NCBI GenBank assembly: GCA_964390645.1
Contig: CAYMLL010000274.1
Coordinates: 1-10,546, forward strand
From: CAYMLL01 sp964390645
Lineage (GTDB): Bacteria > Planctomycetota > UBA8108
Length of the DNA stretch: 10,546 bases
Direction of reading: 5' to 3'
Below, in pieces: positions 6,901-10,546 of the stretch. The notes under the pieces are model-generated. The model had not been told where the DNA came from. It did no database searches and saw nothing but the letters and a program-made list of their open reading frames with translations. Within the stretch, counting starts at the first letter, position 1, and each line of letters begins with the position of its first letter. The position numbers and the translations under genes are program-made.

Positions 6901-9280
6901 CTCCGCGCCCCGGGAAGGTGTCGATCACCTCGGCGACCTCGGCGTTCCCGGCGACCGCCGATCGTGCCCGGTCCCGCGCGGAGATCGACCGCAGCGAGTC
7001 CAGTCGTCCGAGCAGGTCGGTGTCGCCGATGACATCCGCCTCGACGAGGAGCGCGGACGCGGACGACGACGTCGTCGACTCGGAGCGGTCCGCGCCCCTC
7101 GACGGGCGCGTCGCCGCGTACGCCGCGTCCACCCACGAGCGGTCGAAGCGTCCCCGCGTGTCATGGAGGACGAGCGGCCGTGGCGCCAGGAGCGCGACAG
7201 CCGCCGGCAGCCCGCCGGCGCGAAGGATGCCGGGTATGAAGAGCCCGCGGAGGTAGTCGGCGGCCGACGACGTGTCGAAGCCGTTCGCATCGATCGCGAA
7301 ACGAAGGGCCGTCCCCTGCGACCCGGGAGCTCCGAGCGTCGCGCCCGCGACCGCCGCCCAGGGGCCTGCCTCCCCGAACGCCAGGACATCCACCTCGTCC
7401 CCGCTCCCATGAACGCAGTGGAGGATCGCGACGACGAGATCGTACACGCGCTCGGAGTCGTCGCTGCGGTTGAAGGTGTCGAAGTAGCGGCCGGTGCCGC
7501 GGGCCCCGCCCGGGCGCGTAGGGGGGGGGGCGGCCCCCCCGCCCCCCACCACCCCCCCCCCCCCCGGGCCCATGGGCCTACATGGGCNNNNNNNNNNGCG
7601 GCGGTTGAAGGTGGCCACGTAGCGCCCGGTGCCGCGGGCCCGGCCGGGACGCTTCGGGGGAGTCGAGTCCCCACGGCCGAACACATCGACCGCGAGCACG
7701 GTCCGTCCCTTCTCGAGCAGATCTCGAAGCAGGTCCGCCCTGCGTGCGAGCGAGGCCGCGCCGTCACCGCTGACGAGGACCACCGAGGGCCGCGGGGAGC
7801 CCTTCGAGGAGGCCCGCGGACGGAACACCCGCACCGGAACCCGCGTCCCGCGGCCACGCTCGACGAGCACCCCCTTCTCGGCGCGGACGCCGGCGACCTC
7901 GATCGGCCCCTCGCTCTCGTACTCGATCCCGCCCGGGTCGAGCCCGCCGACCCCGGTGGACAGACGCAGGCCTTCGCCAAGCGCGTCCCGGCTCCTCTCG
8001 AGGGAGCGGAGGTCCGTCGGCCTGTAGCCCCGGAGCTGTCGACGGATCGACTCGATGCGACCCGCGACCAGCTCCTCGTGATCGCGGATCGCTCCCGGCG
8101 GCAGGCCCGTGGTGAACGACAGCAGGTCCTCGCTCTTCTCGGGTCGGTACTCCGGCTCCTTGAAGCCGTCCGCGAGCGGCAGCTCGAGCCAGCGCGCGAA
8201 CCACGGGTAGACCGCCTCGCGCATCGCCCGGGTGTAGCCGTGGCCCGCGTCGAGGTGGACATTGCGAACACGATCGCCGACGCCGTGGAGATCGTAGATG
8301 CGGCGGATCGCCGGGTACTCGACCCGCGGCGTGTGGCGCGTCCAGTCCCGGGTGACGCTGACGAGCAGCAGCGGCCGCGGCGCCATCATGGCGCCGAAGT
8401 CGACGTTGCTCGCGTCGATCCGCAGCCCGGGCGCGTTCTCGCAGTTGCAACCGCCCTGCATGTACGCCGACACCATGCAGACCGGCGCCGCGACCTTGAC
8501 CCGATCGTCGACCGCGTAGAGCGTGAAGGTCTGCGTGCCGCCTCCGGACGCGCCGGTCACCCCGAGCCGGTCCGGGTCGACCTCCGGCAGCGAGGCGAGA
8601 AGATCGAGCGCGCGGATGCCGTTCCACAGCTGGATCCCGAAGGCGTTGACGTTCCACAGCGCTCTCTCGTGCCGGCCGTGCTTCCAGTGCTCGTTGTGCA
8701 CCGACCAGTAATTGTCGCTCCGGTAGCTGCCCGCCAGCTGCCTGGCGCTGTCGTTGTAGTCGACCATGTCCCACATGAACGCGACGCAGCCCATCCGCGC
8801 AAAGGTGATGCAGCGCGCCTGGCAGGACGAGGTCGCGTTGTCCTGGAGCCTGCCGGTCGCCGCGTGCCCGTGAGGATTGAGCACTCCCGGGTGGCCTCCG
8901 GGTCGAATCTCGCGAGGCCGGTAGAGGTTGCCGCAGACCCACAGCCCGGGGAAGCTCTCGAATCGCAGCTTCTCGACGGTGTAGTCCTCGTGGACGATGC
9001 GGCCCGAGCGGTGGACCTCGAGCGGCGATCGCGGCGGCGGCGGCCAGAGGCCCGCCGACCACAGGATCTGCCGGCGCAGGCGAGAGCGGACGCGCTCCCA
9101 GTCCTCGAGCCGCGTGAATCGCCCCGGCACGAACTCCGTGTCGGTGTCGGCCAGATCGCTCCAGCGCGGATCCTCGCCCTGCCCTGGCGAGGAGATCATC
9201 ACCGCGAGCAGAGAGAGCAGCGCGCAGGGAACGATGGAGCCCACCGCCGGACGCCGTTCGCCTCGCTGCGCCACCCGCAT
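3896..9280 (-). CDS. Alpha/beta hydrolase (acetyl-xylan-esterase-like) fused to PVC-type dehydrogenase with HEAT-like region and cytochrome c
   Basis: 1794 codons as given; 45 are probably an assembly artefact. The start at 9280 follows GGGAGG at 8 nt and opens a signal peptide (PCALLSLLAVMISSPGQG, about 18-35). Residues 85-370 form the esterase: GASGGGTQTF with nucleophile S245, likely acid D312, H347, plus the family-typical GGCNCENAPGLR. A second hydrolase-like half (about 460-725) has FGEAGP where a nucleophile would sit, so it looks inactive. Residues 815-1180 are the PVC beta-propeller (VVAAEPVVRQPLHMSWD, calcium-loop-like EDSDGDGRFD, NHGGTRGMHYAQGG). Helical HEAT-like sequence spans about 1195-1615. 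The cytochrome has C1646, C1649, H1650 and probable distal ligand M1742 in SLMPEGI. The junction near 6838-7063 has no stop, Met start or internal signal peptide. Inferred role: deacylate and oxidise a substrate outside the cytoplasm, with electrons leaving by the heme. It starts 2 nt after the epimerase gene. The C-terminal tail may be frameshifted. Confidence 0.88.
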   Translation of the reverse strand: MRVAQRGERRPAVGSIVPCALLSLLAVMISSPGQGEDPRWSDLADTDTEFVPGRFTRLEDWERVRSRLRRQILWSAGLWPPPPRSPLEVHRSGRIVHEDYTVEKLRFESFPGLWVCGNLYRPREIRPGGHPGVLNPHGHAATGRLQDNATSSCQARCITFARMGCVAFMWDMVDYNDSARQLAGSYRSDNYWSVHNEHWKHGRHERALWNVNAFGIQLWNGIRALDLLASLPEVDPDRLGVTGASGGGTQTFTLYAVDDRVKVAAPVCMVSAYMQGGCNCENAPGLRIDASNVDFGAMMAPRPLLLVSVTRDWTRHTPRVEYPAIRRIYDLHGVGDRVRNVHLDAGHGYTRAMREAVYPWFARWLELPLADGFKEPEYRPEKSEDLLSFTTGLPPGAIRDHEELVAGRIESIRRQLRGYRPTDLRSLERSRDALGEGLRLSTGVGGLDPGGIEYESEGPIEVAGVRAEKGVLVERGRGTRVPVRVFRPRASSKGSPRPSVVLVSGDGAASLARRADLLRDLLEKGRTVLAVDVFGRGDSTPPKRPGRARGTGRYVATFNRRXXXXPCRPMGPGGGGVVGGGGAAPPPTRPGGARGTGRYFDTFNRSDDSERVYDLVVAILHCVHGSGDEVDVLAFGEAGPWAAVAGATLGAPGSQGTALRFAIDANGFDTSSAADYLRGLFIPGILRAGGLPAAVALLAPRPLVLHDTRGRFDRSWVDAAYAATRPSRGADRSESTTSSSASALLVEADVIGDTDLLGRLDSLRSISARDRARSAVAGNAEVAEVIDTFPGRGVIKDDSEPTPPRESVALFEVDDELEIDVVAAEPVVRQPLHMSWDHRGRLWVVQYLQYPFPAGLRVIRYDQHLRAVFDRVPPPPPEHFRGADRITVLEDSDGDGRFDSHKDVITGLNIATAVAVGGGGIWVLNPPYLLFYPDADGDDVPDRDPQVRLRGFGLEDTHSVASSLRWGPDGWLYGVNGSTTTGRVSSEVTPPLRFEGQCVWRYHPRTRVFEIWAEGGGNTFSLEIDAAGRVFSGTNHGGTRGMHYAQGGYAVKSWGKHGPLTNPYAFGFYQHMRHEGLPERFSQAICIYEGGALPSRFRHALIAANSLHRRVLASRLSWDTSTWRTTDLPTLVTTRDRWFRPVDIKVGPDGAVYLADWYDSRLSHVDPRDDWHKASGRIYRLRARGASSIAPFDLSKLSSERLVDVLVTHENRWFRQTALRVLGDRGDRSVLGRLRGVVSADASVRTLDALWALNLLGAFDESLALATLASRSADVRRWGVRLLGDAREVSPRAAKAREALAGTEGDVEVRSQLASSARRLPCADALAIVRRLAAREEDLDDRHIPLLLWWAVEARVGTEPGAVLTMLEDEAVWRLPIVERHVIERLMQRFAMAGSDGDLAACARLLELSPDERFTRRLMSGLEAAFRGRRVGKLPEALSSALESYQRTLGESDLALALRQGKKEALDRAIAIVRDASADKGTRLAYIEILGEIRRPRCVGVLTGLLRTTGANSINRTALQALRSYDDPSIADAILGAYQSSLPQEHAVRATAHRVLASRKEWAIQLLREIDGRRIKKAGVSLDVVHQMTLHGDPGIDALVEKHWGKIRGVTPQARRDEISRIRRVLGSPASRGDPTRGKQQFAKLCGKCHGLFDEGGNAGPDLTGYERDNLDFLLPAIVDPSLAIREEFTSFLVVTRDGRTMTGLIDEQDTRTVTLRDVDNQTVLVARERIERIEALDTSLMPEGIVRGLDDDELRDLFSYLTSRTPGSRRHWRRASDGSRSRVQEHAPDEQDR
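3949..4005 (-). other. Possible one-base deletion at the 3' end of the fusion gene
   Basis: After the family-typical end (LRDLFSYL) the frame runs into a basic tail with unusually A/T-rich third positions (AGT, CGT, AGA, TCT, GAT among them), reaching its stop at 3896. Adding one base near 4003 gives 14 codons (KSYAGLASALETRV) of which 13 end in G or C, followed by TGA at 3951-3949. That stop overlaps the ATG at 3948 as TGATG, a common coupling arrangement. This is either a sequencing deletion or a true, poorly conserved tail. Confidence 0.45.
7466..7525. repeat. Duplicated contig-end stretch, left copy
   Basis: This 60-base stretch matches 7601-7660 at 51 of 60 positions with a constant offset of 135 bases (45 codons). 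On the minus strand it encodes RPGGARGTGRYFDTFNR and continues directly into normal hydrolase sequence (SDDSERVYDLV). It is read as the overlap between two contigs that were not merged. Confidence 0.85.
7519..7587. other. Low-complexity contig-end junk
   Basis: Ten G at 7521-7530, several C runs including 14 C at 7552-7565, then a CATGGGC-CTA-CATGGGC direct repeat running into the N block. It should match the sequence right of 7660 if the contigs overlap, but does not. It encodes only Gly/Pro/Ala-rich sequence unlike any hydrolase. Probably unreliable sequence at the end of a contig. Confidence 0.75.
7588..7597. other. Scaffold gap (10 N)
   Basis: Ten N inside the hydrolase part of the fusion gene. 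The duplicated flanks indicate that the contigs overlap, so the true gap length is negative and no sequence need be missing. Confidence 0.97.
7601..7660. repeat. Duplicated contig-end stretch, right copy
   Basis: Counterpart of 7466-7525, beginning three bases after the N block. On the minus strand it encodes RPGRARGTGRYVATFNR, preceded by a normal hydrolase strand (LAVDVFGRGDSTPPK). Several base differences from the left copy are synonymous third-position changes, which fits two related strains better than random read error. Confidence 0.85.
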
Positions 9281-9282
9281 CG

Positions 9283-10314
9283 TCAGAACCTCCCGTCGCG
9301 CACCTGGAAGTGCGTCGGCTTCCCCAGCGACTCGCCTCCGGACCCCAGCCAGCAGGCCGTCCACTCGACCATCTTCGAGAGTGGCACGCTCGGCGTCCCG
9401 AACCTGGCGACCGCGCGCCCCGCGTCGCTCAGATACACCGGCCCCGAGTCCTCCCCGCTGAAGCGCACCGGCCTGCCGAGCGCGTCGGCGAGGTCCTCCG
9501 CCACACGCCGCACCGAGAGCGTCTGCGGACCCGTGATGTTGAGGACGGCCGCGGGAACGTCGCACTCCCGGAGCGCCAGCAGGGCGAAGCTGTTCGCGTC
9601 GCCCTGCCAGATACAGTTGAAGTGCCCCACCGAGAGGTCGATCGGCTCGCCGTCGAGGATCCTGCGTGCGATGTCGTGAAGCACGCCGTACCTGAGGTCG
9701 ATGGCGTAGTTGAGCCGCAGCAGGCAGACCGGCGTCCCGTCGCGCCTGCCGAGATGCTCGAAGACCCTCTCGCGCGCGAGACAGGACTGGGCGTACTCAC
9801 CGACCGGGTCGGGAGCGTCGGTCTCGACGCATCCCCCGCTGCCGGGAAGCCTCACGGGGTAGACACACCCGGTCGAGAAGGCCGCGATGCGGCTGCCGCG
9901 AAAGTGCTCCGCCACGTTGGCCGGCGCGAGCGCGTTGACGGCCCACGTCCGGTGCTCGGAGCCGACGGTGCCGAACTTGCGTCCCGCCATGAAGACGACG
10001 TTGTCCGCGCGTGGCAGCCCGGCGACCGCGGCGCGATCGAGGAGGTCACAGGTGATGGTCTCGACACCGGCCCGCTCCAGCTGCGCGCGCGGGCGCGAAT
10101 CGCCGAAGCGCGACACCCCGATCACCCTGCGCGACACGCCCGCGGCGTCGGTGGCCCTGCGCGCGGCCATCGCCAGGGTGACCCCCATCTTGCCGGCGAC
10201 GCCGAGCACGAGAAGGTCTCCTTCGAGGCGCTCCATCAGCGCGATCAGCGCCGGCGATGGTCTCGACAGCAGCTCGTCGAGCTCCTCGTTCGTCGAGATC
10301 CGTACGGTACTCAT
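9283..10314 (-). CDS. NAD-dependent epimerase/dehydratase-like protein (extended SDR fold)
   Basis: A 343-residue soluble protein without signal peptide. A helical N-terminal extension (ELDELLSRPSPALIALMERL) precedes the Rossmann nucleotide-binding loop GVAGKMG (G38, G41, G44). STGCVYP (147-153) is the usual Ser/Thr-containing active-site strand. The catalytic YxxxK position reads YAQSC (Y174, C178), so the canonical lysine is replaced by cysteine. Later strands (LRLNYAIDLRYGVLHDIA, NITGPQTLSVRRVAEDLADA) and the end KPTHFQVRDGRF fit the epimerase family, and the length is typical. It probably binds NAD(H) and acts on a nucleotide sugar or related compound, but the lost lysine makes the chemistry uncertain. 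The ATG overlaps the upstream stop as ATGA with a weak Shine-Dalgarno (GTAGGG), consistent with coupled translation. The next gene starts 2 nt after its stop. Confidence 0.92.
   Translation of the reverse strand: MSTVRISTNEELDELLSRPSPALIALMERLEGDLLVLGVAGKMGVTLAMAARRATDAAGVSRRVIGVSRFGDSRPRAQLERAGVETITCDLLDRAAVAGLPRADNVVFMAGRKFGTVGSEHRTWAVNALAPANVAEHFRGSRIAAFSTGCVYPVRLPGSGGCVETDAPDPVGEYAQSCLARERVFEHLGRRDGTPVCLLRLNYAIDLRYGVLHDIARRILDGEPIDLSVGHFNCIWQGDANSFALLALRECDVPAAVLNITGPQTLSVRRVAEDLADALGRPVRFSGEDSGPVYLSDAGRAVARFGTPSVPLSKMVEWTACWLGSGGESLGKPTHFQVRDGRF
9289..9294 (-). promoter_or_regulatory. Strong ribosome binding site for the fusion gene
   Basis: GGGAGG on the minus strand, 8 nt before the ATG at 9280 and inside the last codons of the epimerase gene. 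It fixes the start; the frame is open further upstream to 9565, but that part is antiphase sequence inside the epimerase gene. Confidence 0.8.
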
Positions 10315-10546
10315 CGCCCTACCCGGCAGCTGTCGAATAGCTCACAGCCGAGCTCGTCAGCGCTCGGATCGACGTCGCATGCCGCGGCCCCGGGGGGGGG
10401 CGGGGGCAGGCCGCCGGTGAAGAGGGCGTTCAGGCTCCAGACACCGTCCGAGAGATTGACCTGACCGTCGTCGTTCGAGTCCGCGGCGTCCAGACAGCCG
10501 GGAGCGGGAGAGCCCGGGATGAAGAGAGCCGAGAACGTGAAGACGG
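10311..10546 (-). CDS. C-terminal end of a dockerin-like planctomycetal protein, 5' end cut by window edge
   Basis: About 77 codons are visible, open to the right edge and ending in TGA at 10313-10311, which overlaps the epimerase ATG (ATGA). The sequence contains CLDAADSNDDGQVNLSD, a dockerin type I/EF-hand-like calcium loop (DSNDDGQVN), then a helix (GVWSLNALF), a proline run from a long G tract in the plus strand, and a cysteine-containing tail (ACDVDPSADELGCELFDSC). This pattern of a loop, an FLFxGG-like helix, prolines and a Cys-rich end is a recurrent C-terminus of large exported planctomycetal proteins. The rest of the protein is outside the window, so its function cannot be given. Codon phase is consistent across the homopolymer, which suggests the G count there is right. 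Confidence 0.8.
   Translation of the reverse strand, partial: VFTFSALFIPGSPAPGCLDAADSNDDGQVNLSDGVWSLNALFTGGLPPPPPGAAACDVDPSADELGCELFDSCRVGR

Noticed and set aside
7519..7587. Poly-G/poly-C tracts as a phase-variable switch or quadruplex
   Set aside because: They directly abut a scaffold gap at a contig end and do not match the overlapping contig, so they are most likely erroneous sequence.
7466..7660. Genuine tandem peptide repeat in the hydrolase
   Set aside because: The copies lie exactly at two contig ends with junk and N between them; an unmerged overlap is the simpler explanation.
9281..9565. Upstream extension of the fusion gene reading frame
   Set aside because: It lies inside the epimerase gene in another frame; the ATG at 9280 has a strong ribosome binding site and a signal peptide directly after it.
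5654..9679. Very long open frame on the plus strand, opposite the fusion gene
   Set aside because: It is antisense to convincing domains, contains no recognisable motif, is rich in Arg/Val/Ala/Asp as expected from the complement of GC-rich codons, and crosses the N gap.
10390..10406. G-rich tract as a slippage-prone regulatory repeat
   Set aside because: It encodes a proline run expected in this dockerin-like C-terminus and the frame is right on both sides; nothing else suggests switching.

Overview
The window is a gene-dense, GC-rich piece (roughly two-thirds G+C by eye) of what is almost certainly a Planctomycetota genome or metagenome bin. The assignment rests on family content. Every gene belongs to a type that is strongly enriched in Planctomycetota and related PVC bacteria: DUF1501, DUF1549/DUF1553, the Pirellula/Verrucomicrobium-type dehydrogenase with a C-terminal CxxCH cytochrome, a planctomycetal two-repeat dockerin-like C-terminus, a PhyH oxygenase and a short NAD-dependent epimerase. 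I see no RNA gene, CRISPR array, insertion sequence or phage gene.

All six genes lie on the minus strand and read right to left. They are: (1) the C-terminal end of a dockerin-like protein (10311-10546, cut by the window edge); (2) an NAD-dependent epimerase/dehydratase-like protein (9283-10314, ATGA overlap with gene 1); (3) a very large exported protein (3896-9280, 2 nt after gene 2, strong ribosome binding site) in which an acetyl-xylan-esterase-like alpha/beta hydrolase continues in frame into a PVC-type beta-propeller dehydrogenase, a HEAT-like helical region and a cytochrome c domain; (4) a PhyH-type Fe(II)/2-oxoglutarate oxygenase (3073-3912, overlapping gene 3); (5) a DUF1549/DUF1553 protein with a CxxCH motif (1200-3059); (6) a Tat-exported DUF1501 protein (1-1210, overlapping gene 5, cut by the window edge). 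No gap between genes exceeds about 15 nt, so this looks like one polycistronic unit whose promoter lies to the right of the window and whose end lies to the left.

Signal peptides on genes 3, 5 and 6 and heme motifs in genes 3 and 5 point to work outside the cytoplasm: ester hydrolysis coupled to oxidation of some substrate, probably a carbohydrate, with electrons passed through c-type hemes. The substrate cannot be read from the sequence. The epimerase and the PhyH protein lack export signals and would act in the cytoplasm.

Sequence quality matters. A 10-N scaffold gap at 7588-7597 sits inside gene 3. Its flanks carry the same coding stretch twice (7466-7525 and 7601-7660, 51 of 60 bases identical), with homopolymer junk between. 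The real gene is therefore probably 45 codons shorter than it appears, and the scaffold may join two related strains. A second possible defect, a one-base deletion near 4003, would change the C-terminus of gene 3.
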